Shown piece by piece: positions 17,049 through 26,204 of a stretch of DNA of 51,231 nt. The stretch spans positions 1 to 51,231 of the forward strand of contig JAPHRD010000118.1 of NCBI GenBank assembly GCA_026196225.1, read 5' to 3'. The notes beneath the pieces were generated by a model, which made no database searches, was not told where the DNA came from, and saw nothing but the letters and a program-made list of their open reading frames with translations. Positions within the stretch are counted from its first letter, which is position 1. Every line of letters begins with the position of its first letter. The DNA comes from Motiliproteus sp. (GTDB lineage: Bacteria; Pseudomonadota; Gammaproteobacteria; Pseudomonadales; Balneatricaceae). Position numbers and translations under genes: made by a program.

Positions 17049-18026
17049 CTAGAAGTTGATGCTGTGCTTGATGGCTTCGTAGATCTTCAGATGGTCGGGA
17101 ATGTACTCCTTCTCCAACGCCAGTGGATAGGGTGTATCCAACCCGGTAACCCGGGCGATGGGAGATTCCAGTGAGAGGAAACAGCGTTCCTGCACCATCG
17201 CTGCGATCTCGCCGGCAAAACCACCGGTCAGCGGGGCTTCATGACTGACCAGCAAACGACCGGTCTTCTTCACCGAAGCTACCACAGTGTCTATATCCCA
17301 GGGCAACAGCGTACGCAGGTCGATCAATTCGCAGGAGATACCTTCTTTCTCCGCCATCTCGTTGGCTTTCGACAAATATTCCATCTGCGCCCCCCAGGCC
17401 AGCAAGGTGATGTCGCTGCCCTCCTTGACCACCTCAGCCTGCGCCAAAGGCAGCTGGTAGTCCTCTTCCGGCACTTCGCCCTCAGAGGCACGATAGATAC
17501 GTTTGGGCTCAAAGAAGATCACCGGATTGGGATCACGAATGGATGCCAGCAACAATCCTTTGGCTTGATGAGGATTACGGGGAACCACCACTTTCAGCCC
17601 CGGAGTATGGGTAAAGTAAGCCTCAGGAGATTGAGAGTGGTAGTGACCGCCAGCAATGCCACCGCCGTATGGGGTACGGATGGTTAATCCACCCACATCA
17701 AACAGGTTACCGGAGCGATAACGGAACTTGGCAGATTCATTCACAATCTGGTCGAAAGCAGGAAAAATGTAATCGGCAAACTGAATCTCCGCCACCGGTA
17801 CCGAACCTTGAGCCGCTAAACCGTTAGCAAAGCCGATGATCCCCTGCTCCACCAGAGGGGTGTTAAAGCAGCGATCATGGCCGTACTTTTCCTGCAAGTG
17901 GCTGGTGGCACGGAACACACCGCCAAAACTACCTACATCCTCGCCGAAGCAGATCACTTTGGGATCATCCGCCATGGCGATATCAAGGGCATTGTTGATC
18001 GCCTGGAGCAAATTCATCTTAGCCAT
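17049..18026 (-). CDS. bkdA2: Branched-chain 2-oxoacid dehydrogenase E1 beta
   Basis: A 325-residue E1 beta subunit of the thiamine-dependent decarboxylase, starting [22 protein letters not shown]. The landmarks [52 protein letters not shown] and the transketolase C-terminal half ([38 protein letters not shown]) are complete. With E1 alpha it decarboxylates the 2-oxoacids of Val, Leu and Ile. Start 18026 follows GGGAGGATC; the gene overlaps the end of E1 alpha by 8 nt, so the two are translationally coupled. Confidence 0.95.
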   Translation of the reverse strand: MAKMNLLQAINNALDIAMADDPKVICFGEDVGSFGGVFRATSHLQEKYGHDRCFNTPLVEQGIIGFANGLAAQGSVPVAEIQFADYIFPAFDQIVNESAKFRYRSGNLFDVGGLTIRTPYGGGIAGGHYHSQSPEAYFTHTPGLKVVVPRNPHQAKGLLLASIRDPNPVIFFEPKRIYRASEGEVPEEDYQLPLAQAEVVKEGSDITLLAWGAQMEYLSKANEMAEKEGISCELIDLRTLLPWDIDTVVASVKKTGRLLVSHEAPLTGGFAGEIAAMVQERCFLSLESPIARVTGLDTPYPLALEKEYIPDHLKIYEAIKHSINF

Positions 18027-19203
18027 GGTCGATCCTCCCTGCCGTGTTCGGATAGGCATCTGGATAGGTCTGAATATGGCGTTTTAGCTGCTGCAACTGC
18101 TGCTGCAACTGCGGCGTTGGCTGATCGTAGACATCGGTCACCAGTTCATCCAACAGCGGTGCTGGACGTTTCTCGGCCGCTTTCATGACCGCCAGCACTT
18201 CGCGGCGCTCCTCTTCAAATAACGCCTCATCCTGTTCGTCAGACCACCACTGCTGCTCAATCAGCCAATACTTCATCCGCAACAATGGATCTTTGCTCGC
18301 CCACTTTTCCTCCTCTTTTTTGCTGCGATAACCGGAGGGGTCATCCGACGAGGAGTGCGCAGCCAGACGGTAGCTCATGGCTTCTACCAACACGGGCTCA
18401 TTGGTTTCGATCACTCGTCGCCGTGCTTCTGCGATGGCGCTATAAACTGCCAGGATATCGTTGCCATCCACCCGCACCGCCTGCATTCCATAACCCAGCG
18501 CCCGGGGTGCAACACCGTCGGCAGCAAACTGTTCGCTGGATGGAGTGGAGATTGCGTAGCCATTATTACGGCAGAGAAATATCACCGGCACTTTCAACAC
18601 AGAGGCCATATTCAAGGCAGCATGAAAGTCGCCCTCGGATGCGGCTCCCTCGCCAAACACCGTCACCGTACACTTGTTGCTAGCGTCGATTTTCTGACCG
18701 TAGGCATAACCGGTGGCCTGTGGAATCTGGGTGGCCAAAGGGGAAGAGATGGTCATGTAGTGAAGTTTTGCAGAACCGTAATGGATTGGCATTTGCCGAC
18801 CCTTACCGACGTCCAGCTCATTGCTGAACAGCTGATTCATAAACTCATCCAGGGAAAAACCACGATAAACCAGCGCTCCCTGCTCTCGGTACTGCGCCAT
18901 GATCATGTCGTCATCATCGAGGGCAGCGGCGAAGCCTACTGTGGTAGCTTCCTCTCCGGTGGATTGCATATAAAAACTGAGACGGCCCTGACGCTGAGCA
19001 GCCATCATCCGCTCATCCAGCACCCGGGTGCGCACCATGGCGCGGTAGATCTTTAGGGATTTATCCTCAGTGATGTAAGGCAGGCGAGCCCCCTTGTAGG
19101 GCGTTCCATCCTGCTTCAGGAGCTTGTAGGTCGGTATCTTTAGCTCATCACCACGGATAAAATTGAGCTTGTGTACAGCTCTCTCTTTGCTATCCGATTT
19201 CAT
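18019..19203 (-). CDS. bkdA1: Branched-chain 2-oxoacid dehydrogenase E1 alpha
   Basis: A 394-residue E1 alpha subunit. The thiamine diphosphate motif runs from [11 protein letters not shown] to CRNN (about 184-214), here GEG instead of GDG. The active-site loop [12 protein letters not shown] (282-293) corresponds to the mammalian BCKDH loop (HSTSDDSSAYR) that holds the inhibitory phosphoserine. This supports branched-chain rather than pyruvate specificity. It is the first gene of the operon E1 alpha-E1 beta-E2-kinase. A palindrome resembling a LiuR site lies about 150 nt upstream. Confidence 0.94.
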   Translation of the reverse strand: MKSDSKERAVHKLNFIRGDELKIPTYKLLKQDGTPYKGARLPYITEDKSLKIYRAMVRTRVLDERMMAAQRQGRLSFYMQSTGEEATTVGFAAALDDDDMIMAQYREQGALVYRGFSLDEFMNQLFSNELDVGKGRQMPIHYGSAKLHYMTISSPLATQIPQATGYAYGQKIDASNKCTVTVFGEGAASEGDFHAALNMASVLKVPVIFLCRNNGYAISTPSSEQFAADGVAPRALGYGMQAVRVDGNDILAVYSAIAEARRRVIETNEPVLVEAMSYRLAAHSSSDDPSGYRSKKEEEKWASKDPLLRMKYWLIEQQWWSDEQDEALFEEERREVLAVMKAAEKRPAPLLDELVTDVYDQPTPQLQQQLQQLKRHIQTYPDAYPNTAGRIDHG

Positions 19204-19354
19204 AGCATCCTCATCTTGTTAAGAGTGGGTTGCTGCAAATCCCTTTTGAGGATTTACTTTTTTATTTTGTGATCTCTAGTTTCCGAAAACCTTGGTTTTG
19301 ACTTTCTATAACTATAGACCTGCCTGGGTAAGGCAGAGGATGTTTTACCCTACT

Positions 19355-19370
19355 TTTACGTAAACGTAAA
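19355..19370. promoter_or_regulatory. Palindrome resembling a LiuR (MerR-family) operator upstream of bkd
   Basis: TTTACGT-AA-ACGTAAA, perfect 7-bp arms with a 2-nt centre. Sites of this form are reported for LiuR, the MerR-type regulator of branched-chain amino acid catabolism in proteobacteria, and the site lies in front of the branched-chain dehydrogenase operon. The same 320-bp gap (19204-19524) also contains the Pho-box-like repeats of the divergent olsF; I see nothing else in it. Confidence 0.55.
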
Positions 19371-19429
19371 GGAACCTATATTTAGGCTTTGACTTCAACA
19401 AGCCGCTAATTATCCCGCCCTCGGGTCCA

Positions 19430-19469
19430 CTGTCTTAATTTTGAAAACTTGCTGTTACTCCCCTGTCAC
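19430..19469 (+). promoter_or_regulatory. Pho-box-like direct repeats upstream of olsF
   Basis: CTGTTAC-tccc-CTGTCAC at 19452-19469 matches the 18-bp Pho box (two 7-bp CTGTCAY repeats, 4-bp spacer, 11-bp period). Further in-register repeats are CTGTCTT at 19430 and a weak TTGAAAA at 19441. It lies 56 bp before the olsF start, on the coding strand, as expected for PhoB activation. Confidence 0.65.
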
Positions 19470-19524
19470 AGTTGTTCACTAAAGTCCGTGCCATAAACCG
19501 CCTTCGCACACACGGAGTTTGCCA

Positions 19525-21237
19525 GTGATCCAGGTTGAACAACTGATAGCCGATAAATCCCCCAGTTTTTTCGAAAAAAGCCCGCTTATTACCAAGCCAA
19601 CACTAGGTATTCTTAAGCGTCTTTTTCACGAGCGAGAGGTTAATCGCTTTCTGGAAACCCACCAGGATAGCCAAGGATTCGAGTTTATCGATCGGGTCTT
19701 GGATCATTTCAATTTCAGCTACCACGCCAGTCAGATAGATCGCCGCAACATTCCTGCCAGCGGTCGAGTGATGATCGTTGCCAACCACCCTCTCGGGGCT
19801 TTGGATGGTCTGGCACTGTTACGTCTGATTGGAGAGATTCGATCTGACGTCAAGATCATCGCTAACGAGATGCTGATGGGCTTCGACGGCCTAAAAGGCC
19901 ATGTACTGCCGGTAGACAACCTCAGCGGAAAGACCGGCCGCAAGCAATTGAAATCGATTATTGGCTGCCTGCAGCGGGAAGAAGCGGTGATCATCTTCCC
20001 CGCCGGCGAAGTATCGCGGATGTCCCTCAGCGGCATCAAAGACAAGCGCTGGAACCACAGCTATCTAAAGCTGGCTAAAAAGACTAACAGCCCGCTACTG
20101 CCCGTTCATGTGGGCGGTCGAAATTCACTGCTGTTCTATACCAGCTCCATGCTCTTTCAGCCGCTGTCATCGCTTCTGTTGGCCCATGAGATGTTTAAAC
20201 AGCAAAACCGCCGCATCCCCGTGCATGTTGGTCAGCCGATCCCTATTCAAGAACTGGCGCAGTTACCTCTGAGCAACAAAGAGAAAAATCGCCTGGTTCG
20301 TCGCCACCTCTACCGTATTGCCCGAGGCAAAAGCCCACTGCTGAAAACCGAACGAACGGTGATCCACCCTCAGGATCGCAAGCAGCTGAAACATGAGCTC
20401 AAAGAAGCCGAGCATCTGGGCAGCACCAAAGATGGCAAACAGATCTATCTGTTTGATTATCGAGAAAACTCCGCAACGATGCGGGAGGTGGGTCGACTGC
20501 GTGAGATAGCCTTCCGTGAAGTAGGCGAAGGCACTGGTCAGAAATCCGATCTTGATAAATACGATCATTTCTATCGCCACCTGATCCTCTGGGATGAAGA
20601 GGAACTGGAGATTGTCGGCGCATACCGGATCGGCGAGGCTGGGCGTTTCATTCGTGAAAACAACAAAAACTGGATCTACAGCGCCGAACTCTTTGACTAT
20701 CAATCAGAGATGCAACCCTACTTCGATCAGGGTATTGAATTGGGCCGCAGTTTTGTTCAGCCCAAGTACTGGGGAAGACGCAGCCTGGACTATCTCTGGT
20801 ACGGCATCGGAGCCTACCTCAATCGCCACCCCGACGTTCGCTATATGTTTGGCCCGGTCAGCCTCAGCAATAACTACCCTACCTTCGCCAAGGATCTGAT
20901 CATCTATTTCTACTCCCTGTATTACCCTGATCGCGAGCAACTGGCGAATTCCTATACTCCGTATCAAATCGAAGAATCCCATCTAGAGATGATCATTCCG
21001 TTGTTCAGCGGTGACAACTGTGATGAAGACTTCAAGATATTGAAGGAACGCCTAAATCACCTGGGAGCAACGGTACCCACCCTCTACAAACAGTACAGTG
21101 AATTGTGCGAAGAAGGCGGTGTTCGTTTCCTTGATTTCGGTGTCGATGCCGATTTCGGTTACTGCGTCGACGGGCTGGTACTGGTGGATCTGGAAAAGGT
21201 CAAAGAGCACAAAAACCGTCGCTATCGTGGTGGATAA
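19525..21237 (+). CDS. olsF: Bifunctional ornithine lipid synthase (OlsF-like acyltransferase)
   Basis: A 570-residue fusion. The N-terminal half (about 20-270) is a 1-acyl-glycerol-phosphate-acyltransferase-type domain with ANHPLGALDG (the NHxxxxD motif, about 88-94) and IIFPAGEVSRM. The C-terminal half (about 285-560) is a GNAT-like N-acyltransferase of the OlsB type (REIAFREVGEG; GAYRIGEAG; ELGRSFVQPKYWG). In OlsF the C-terminal part acylates ornithine with a 3-hydroxyacyl chain and the N-terminal part adds the second chain, giving a phosphorus-free membrane lipid. GTG 19525 is preferred over TTG 19519 because CGGAG lies 7 nt before it. Pho-box-like repeats lie upstream. Its stop is one base from the convergent ctaA stop. 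Confidence 0.87.
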   Translation: MIQVEQLIADKSPSFFEKSPLITKPTLGILKRLFHEREVNRFLETHQDSQGFEFIDRVLDHFNFSYHASQIDRRNIPASGRVMIVANHPLGALDGLALLRLIGEIRSDVKIIANEMLMGFDGLKGHVLPVDNLSGKTGRKQLKSIIGCLQREEAVIIFPAGEVSRMSLSGIKDKRWNHSYLKLAKKTNSPLLPVHVGGRNSLLFYTSSMLFQPLSSLLLAHEMFKQQNRRIPVHVGQPIPIQELAQLPLSNKEKNRLVRRHLYRIARGKSPLLKTERTVIHPQDRKQLKHELKEAEHLGSTKDGKQIYLFDYRENSATMREVGRLREIAFREVGEGTGQKSDLDKYDHFYRHLILWDEEELEIVGAYRIGEAGRFIRENNKNWIYSAELFDYQSEMQPYFDQGIELGRSFVQPKYWGRRSLDYLWYGIGAYLNRHPDVRYMFGPVSLSNNYPTFAKDLIIYFYSLYYPDREQLANSYTPYQIEESHLEMIIPLFSGDNCDEDFKILKERLNHLGATVPTLYKQYSELCEEGGVRFLDFGVDADFGYCVDGLVLVDLEKVKEHKNRRYRGG

Positions 21238-21238
21238 A

Positions 21239-22294
21239 CTAACGACTGGCACCTGCTCTTCCAGAAGCACTTTGCAGATAGACCATCGTTAACAACGACA
21301 TCAATAGCAGCGCAGCAACACCGTTATGGGCCACCGCCACCGGTAACGGTAGCTGCGCCAACACATTGGTAAGCCCCAACCCGACCTGAACCGCCAAAAG
21401 CAGCAACATGACAGCAGCGGTTGTCCGCATCATGGCCGTTTGATCGGATCTGAGCAGACGCCAGCCCAGCAGCAGCAGATATACCAAGGTGATTGCGGCA
21501 CCGATTCGATGGGTCATATGGATGGCGGTACGTGCGGGATACTCCAAGACCCCATACTCATAATCGATACCAAGGCCGCGCCATAAAACAAACCCCTCGG
21601 AAAAATCCATCGCTGGCCACCATTGCTGGTTATTACAGGTAGGAAATTCGGTGCAGCCGATGGCGGCATAGTTGGTGCTGGTCCAGCCTCCGAGAAATAT
21701 TTGCAGCAGCAATACTACCAGCCCGCCAGCCACCCATAATCGTTGACCGGAAGGTCGCGGCGAATCCCAGCCTACGCCCAATCGATCTAATCGTCGCCGG
21801 AGCTGCAAGCTTAGTATCCACAGCATCGAAACCGTGGCAAAACCGCCAAACAGGTGGGCGGTTACAATCAATGGCTTGACCAGCAATGTAACGGTCCACA
21901 TTCCCAATAGAGCCTGGAAAATGACAGTCACCAGCAGCAAATTCGGCAATACCTTCGGCTGCCAAATCTGCTGCCTATTTCGCCAGGAATAAGCTGCCAG
22001 GGCAGCGATCAGCAATCCCAGCGTTCCCGCCAGATAACGGTGAATCATCTCTTTCCAGGCCTTGGCTGTTTCCAAAGGCCGCTGGGGATACTCGGCATTG
22101 GCCGACGCCACCTCATCAACAGCACTAGGGACCGTTAGCTGGCCGTAACAGCCAGGCCAGTCCGGACAGCCCAAACCAGCATCACTGAGGCGTACAAATG
22201 CACCTAACAGAATCACAACCCACGCCAGCAGACAACAGCCCAGAGCCAACCGCAACTGGCGTTTTAAATGGGCTTGAATCTTCTCCTCGGGCAT
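21239..22294 (-). CDS. ctaA: Heme A synthase (COX15/CtaA family)
   Basis: A 351-residue membrane protein with about eight transmembrane helices in two homologous four-helix halves. The heme-ligating histidines are visible as EMIHRYLAG and TAHLFGG in the first half and MTHRIGA and VAHNGVAALLL in the second. The extracytoplasmic Cys pair GCPDWPGCYG and a second pair (GCTEFPTC) match known CtaA loops. It converts heme O to heme A by oxidising the C8 methyl group, serving the aa3-type oxidase encoded nearby. It is divergent from the oxidase-like gene starting at 22430. Confidence 0.93.
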   Translation of the reverse strand: MPEEKIQAHLKRQLRLALGCCLLAWVVILLGAFVRLSDAGLGCPDWPGCYGQLTVPSAVDEVASANAEYPQRPLETAKAWKEMIHRYLAGTLGLLIAALAAYSWRNRQQIWQPKVLPNLLLVTVIFQALLGMWTVTLLVKPLIVTAHLFGGFATVSMLWILSLQLRRRLDRLGVGWDSPRPSGQRLWVAGGLVVLLLQIFLGGWTSTNYAAIGCTEFPTCNNQQWWPAMDFSEGFVLWRGLGIDYEYGVLEYPARTAIHMTHRIGAAITLVYLLLLGWRLLRSDQTAMMRTTAAVMLLLLAVQVGLGLTNVLAQLPLPVAVAHNGVAALLLMSLLTMVYLQSASGRAGASR

Positions 22295-22429
22295 GGGAAC
22301 CTCATTTTTCTGGTGACTACCGTTTTAGAGAAACTTACTGGATCTTTTCACAGTTTCCTAGTTTTTAAAGACAGAGCGCCAGTCTCAACTCTCAATCATG
22401 AGCTGAAGCGGGGTAGGAGTTTGACTTTC

Positions 22430-23815
22430 ATGTTCGGACTAGCCAGCGATGCGCTGATCTTCAATCCTGCACAACAGCGCGAGGCCCGACGCTGGTTGCA
22501 ACTGGGTGTAGCAGCCCTTGCTATTGCCGGCCTGTTCGCCCTGCTGCTGGTGCTCTCCCGTGTACCGCAAGCCAGCGACTTCTTTCCCTGGATCGATTTT
22601 TTTCGCACCGCTCTGGTTATTCATGTGGATCAATCGGTACTGATCTGGTTTTTGGCCATGGCCGGCGCCGTTTGGACTCTTGGTAATTCCAATAACGCCC
22701 AAACTAGTCGATTAACGGCCACTGCTTTCATCTTGGCGCTTGGGGGCACCTTACTTATCGCCCTGTCTGCATTTTTCGGTGACGGCAAAGCCCTGATGAA
22801 TAACTACGTGCCGGTGCTTCAACGTCCGATGTTCTTTATCTCTCTGGGCTTGTTCGGTGCCGGCATTGCCCTACGATTGCTTCACTCACTGCTGGCCTGC
22901 AACTGGAAGCAATTGGTCAATGAAGGCTCGATTCTTCAGGTGGCGTCTGTCAGTTCAGCATTAGCCGTTGCCACCTCCATAGGAGCATTGCTTTGGAGTT
23001 GGCTCGATATTCCACCACAGATCAGCGGCCAGGGATTCTATGAACTGCTGTTCTGGGGGGCCGGCCACAGTCTGCAATTTGCCTACACTCAGCTATTACT
23101 GTTGGCCTGGCTACTGTTAGCGCTTGCCAGCGGAGTACCATTGGCTTGGTCACAGCGAACCATTCGATGCTGGCTGTGGTTGGGAGTAGCGCCTATTCTG
23201 CTGGTGCCGGTCATCTATGCCAGCTACGACACAGCTTCGCTGGAATCCCGTGTCGCCTTTACCCGCTTGATGCAGTTTGGCGGTGCCGTCGCTGCCATCC
23301 CGCTCGGTTTGATGCTGCTCTACGGCCTCAAACGAGCCAAACCGATACAAACAGTTACCAAGCCGTTACGGCTTAGCTTAATCATGTCGATGGCGCTGTT
23401 CGCCATGGGTGGCATCCTCGCCCTGATGATTTCAGGAGTGAATACCATCATCCCGGCCCACTACCATGGTTCGATCGTTGGTGTGACTCTGGCGCTAATG
23501 GGACTAGCCTATTTGCTGCTGCCTAAACTGGGCTACCCGCCGGTTCAGGGACGCCTCGCTAACCTACAACCGCTCTGTTACGGCTTTGGCCAACTACTGC
23601 ATATCAGTGGCCTGGCCGCTTCAGGAGCGATGGGGATTCAACGCAAGACTGCCGGTGCGGCACAAGGGCTCGATAGCCTAGCCGCCAAAACCGCCATGGG
23701 AGTGATGGGGTTGGGCGGCTTGCTGGCGGTGATCGGCGGTATCCTATTTGTCTGGATTATGTTGTCCGTGTTTGTCAAAGGACCACTGCCAACTGCTAGG
23801 CAATCAGCCCCATAA
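22430..23815 (+). CDS. Heme-copper-oxidase subunit I-like membrane protein lacking CuB ligands
   Basis: A 461-residue protein with about twelve hydrophobic helices. It reads as a distant subunit I homologue: heme histidines appear in LVIHVDQSVLIWFL (helix II) and PAHYHGSIVGVTLALMG (helix X, the HxH pair), and LFWGAGHSLQFAY matches the oxidase WFFGHPEVY. The helix VII His-His pair (VWAHHQ in coxA) is replaced by IYASYD, and the helix VI Tyr is missing. A CuB centre and oxygen reduction are therefore unlikely, although heme binding may persist. It lies between ctaA and cyoE. Start 22430 follows GTAGGAG; an upstream extension to 22268 would overlap ctaA. The 3' end overlaps cyoE by 20 nt, tail to tail. 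Confidence 0.75.
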   Translation: MFGLASDALIFNPAQQREARRWLQLGVAALAIAGLFALLLVLSRVPQASDFFPWIDFFRTALVIHVDQSVLIWFLAMAGAVWTLGNSNNAQTSRLTATAFILALGGTLLIALSAFFGDGKALMNNYVPVLQRPMFFISLGLFGAGIALRLLHSLLACNWKQLVNEGSILQVASVSSALAVATSIGALLWSWLDIPPQISGQGFYELLFWGAGHSLQFAYTQLLLLAWLLLALASGVPLAWSQRTIRCWLWLGVAPILLVPVIYASYDTASLESRVAFTRLMQFGGAVAAIPLGLMLLYGLKRAKPIQTVTKPLRLSLIMSMALFAMGGILALMISGVNTIIPAHYHGSIVGVTLALMGLAYLLLPKLGYPPVQGRLANLQPLCYGFGQLLHISGLAASGAMGIQRKTAGAAQGLDSLAAKTAMGVMGLGGLLAVIGGILFVWIMLSVFVKGPLPTARQSAP

Positions 23816-24710
23816 CTTGCAGGTAGTGGTCTCCCAGCAGCAAGGCGAACAGCAGGCTCAAATAAACGATCGAATAGCTGAAGGTCTTCATGGCGTAGCG
23901 ATTGTCCTCGCATCGCCACAAACGCCAGGCTTGCCAGATAAAACCAGCCCCCAGAAGCAAGGCCCCGAACAGGTAGACATAGCTGCTCATATGCACAGCG
24001 AAAGGCATTACAGAAACCGCCAGCAGCATCAGGGTATAAAGCAAAATCTGAGTTTTGGTAAAGGGGATACCATGGGTGACCGGTAACATCGGCAGTCCTG
24101 CTTTGGCGTAATCCTTTTGACGATGAATCGCCAGTGGCCAGAAATGGGGAGGCGTCCAGATAAAGATAATCAACAGCAACAGGAAAGCCTCGGTGGTGAC
24201 TTCACCGGTTACCGCGCACCAACCCAACAACGGCGGAGCGGCACCCGCCAATCCACCCCAGATAATATTCTGCGGTGTATTTCGCTTGAGAAACACTGTG
24301 TAGATAAAAGCGTAACCAATCAACGCCATAAAGGTCAGAACGGCGGTCAAAGTATTGACCAGAAAGATCAGCATCAACATCGAAATGAGCGCCAGCGCAC
24401 CCGCAAAGATGGCCGCATGAGGAGTATCCATATTGCCACTGGGAATAGGCCGGCGTGAGGTTCTGGCCATCACTGCATCAATGCGCTGGTCGATAATATG
24501 GTTGATCACCGCTCCAGAAGCCGCAGCCAACGAAATACCCAATAGACCGAAGATCAAGGGCTGCCAGGGCACTGCACCGGGAGTCGACAGCAACATACCC
24601 ACCAATGCAGTAAAGGCGATCAACAACACTACCTTAGGCTTGGTCAGCTGATAATAACTACGCCAGGTGAACGCCTGCGGTGGACGGGTCATAACCTCAG
24701 TTGTGGCCAT
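23796..24710 (-). CDS. cyoE: Protoheme IX farnesyltransferase (heme O synthase)
   Basis: A 304-residue UbiA-family prenyltransferase with about nine transmembrane helices. The prenyl-diphosphate motif NHIIDQRIDAVMARTSRRP and the second Asp motif (YAKAGLPMLPVTHG region) are present. It adds a farnesyl group to heme B, giving heme O, the substrate of the nearby heme A synthase. It overlaps the SCO-like gene upstream by 14 nt, indicating an operon with the SURF1 and SCO-like assembly genes. Confidence 0.95.
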   Translation of the reverse strand: MATTEVMTRPPQAFTWRSYYQLTKPKVVLLIAFTALVGMLLSTPGAVPWQPLIFGLLGISLAAASGAVINHIIDQRIDAVMARTSRRPIPSGNMDTPHAAIFAGALALISMLMLIFLVNTLTAVLTFMALIGYAFIYTVFLKRNTPQNIIWGGLAGAAPPLLGWCAVTGEVTTEAFLLLLIIFIWTPPHFWPLAIHRQKDYAKAGLPMLPVTHGIPFTKTQILLYTLMLLAVSVMPFAVHMSSYVYLFGALLLGAGFIWQAWRLWRCEDNRYAMKTFSYSIVYLSLLFALLLGDHYLQVMGLIA

Positions 24711-25329
24711 ATTGTGCTCCTTTCAACCAACTCTGCGATATTTTCAAAAGCTTCTCCATATCTTTGAGTACCTGTTTCTGGCTCAACAGACTATGGTTAT
24801 GTCGCATCATCAATGCCCCCATGGGATCGATGATAAAACTGTTTTCATCAATGGAATTGTCCGACAGTTGAAACTGTGATTTCACCGCCTGCAGCGCTTG
24901 AGGAGGGGCGTAGATCACCTCGGTCTCTGCCAGATCAGAAGCCAAAATCGGTGTAGCCCCTTCATTGAGCATTAATAGAACCGGCCTGAGCCTCACCCGA
25001 CCGGCTCCAGTTGCTTTTTGCACCTGAGTCAAACTGGATAGCATTTTTTGGCAGGAGGTTTCACATTGTTTATCAGCGATCACCAACATCCGCCAAGCGT
25101 CGGACAATGACTCCTCGGTTACCGCCGAACCATCGGCCTTGAGCAGACCCAGAGGGTGAATGGGGAGCGATGGTTGCACCAGCGCACCATGATTGTTGTG
25201 TTTGTCCGGTAACCATTGCGGATTGAGAAAGAACAACCAACCCGCTAGCGGTGGAACTCCAAACAGGGCCACCAGCAATAGCAGGGAAAGTGGGAACTTC
25301 TTTTTAGGTGCCGTAGCAGTCATTTCCAC
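24697..25329 (-). CDS. SCO1/SenC-like oxidase assembly protein
   Basis: A 210-residue protein with an N-terminal membrane anchor (about 12-35) and a periplasmic thioredoxin-like domain. The copper-binding motif CETSCQ (CxxxC, about residues 88-92) and a C-terminal His region (MMRHNHSL) match SCO proteins, which help deliver copper to CuA of subunit II. The domain is diverged and corresponds by position to the uncharacterised gene between surf1 and ctaA in Pseudomonas cox clusters. The GTG at 25329 shares a base with the SURF1 stop; ATG 25323 is possible. Confidence 0.75.
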   Translation of the reverse strand: MEMTATAPKKKFPLSLLLLVALFGVPPLAGWLFFLNPQWLPDKHNNHGALVQPSLPIHPLGLLKADGSAVTEESLSDAWRMLVIADKQCETSCQKMLSSLTQVQKATGAGRVRLRPVLLMLNEGATPILASDLAETEVIYAPPQALQAVKSQFQLSDNSIDENSFIIDPMGALMMRHNHSLLSQKQVLKDMEKLLKISQSWLKGAQYGHN

Positions 25330-26069
25330 TAACTCAGTTCCTCGATAGTTTGTTGTTTTTTAAAAGATAGCTTAGCCCAAATAAACAGAACGATGAGCGC
25401 GAAGGCAAACCACTGCAGGGCATAACCAGTATGCATTGCGTCGTCTACCCGAGGCTTGGGCCATTTTCTGACAAAACCCGCTTTACTCTCAGGCGCCATT
25501 AACAGCATCCAGGGATAGATCTCCTGGCCGGTCCACTGCTGATACCGGTCCAATGTAAAAAAGGGCCAGCGCTGTCCAGGATCGGTATCTCCCGGCGCTC
25601 CAGCCAAGTCCAGTACCGGCGGCTCCGGAATTCGAACCGTACCGCTGATTATCATCTCCCCGGTGGGAGTATCGACGACGGGCACTTTTAAACCGGGAGC
25701 GGCTTTTACCCAGCCACGATTGACCGCTAACAGACGCCCCGTACCGGACTCCCGAAAGCCACCTACAATATGAAAACCGATCTTTCCACCCTGCTTGCGG
25801 TTCTCCAGATACAGCTGATACTCGGGTAGAAACTCTCCCTTGAGCTGCAGATGACGGTATTCCAGCCGATCAGATGCCAGGGGATCTTGTAGTTGGTCTA
25901 TCCAGCTCTGGGGCTGCTGCAGCCGTTCACTCAGCCGCTCTGCCAATTGCCGCTTTTGCTCGGCACGATCCATCTGCCATAGCCCCAACGCTGCGAAAAA
26001 TCCGATCAGCACCAGAGCCACTATGCTGACAAACCAATGGGGTGAAAATTGAGCATCACTGAAGATCAT
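25329..26069 (-). CDS. SURF1 family oxidase assembly protein
   Basis: A 246-residue protein with the SURF1 topology: transmembrane helices near both ends (about 14-32 and 215-237) and a periplasmic domain between them. Signatures include LGLWQMDRAEQKRQL, RGWVKAAPG, the conserved dipeptide region PFFTLDRYQQW and the C-terminal HTGYALQWFAFAL. SURF1 proteins assist insertion of heme a into subunit I. Operon order on the minus strand is surf1, SCO-like, cyoE with overlapping or adjoining ends. Confidence 0.9.
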   Translation of the reverse strand: MIFSDAQFSPHWFVSIVALVLIGFFAALGLWQMDRAEQKRQLAERLSERLQQPQSWIDQLQDPLASDRLEYRHLQLKGEFLPEYQLYLENRKQGGKIGFHIVGGFRESGTGRLLAVNRGWVKAAPGLKVPVVDTPTGEMIISGTVRIPEPPVLDLAGAPGDTDPGQRWPFFTLDRYQQWTGQEIYPWMLLMAPESKAGFVRKWPKPRVDDAMHTGYALQWFAFALIVLFIWAKLSFKKQQTIEELS

Positions 26070-26204
26070 GTTGTCCTATAGTTACAGACATCAGAAGTTA
26101 AACAGACCGTCCGCGCCACGGCATCATTTCCGCAGTTTGTTGCAAACTCAAATACAAAAACTAAGGGGACCGACTGAGGCCCCTCATCCGAGGTAAGATC
26201 CGCT

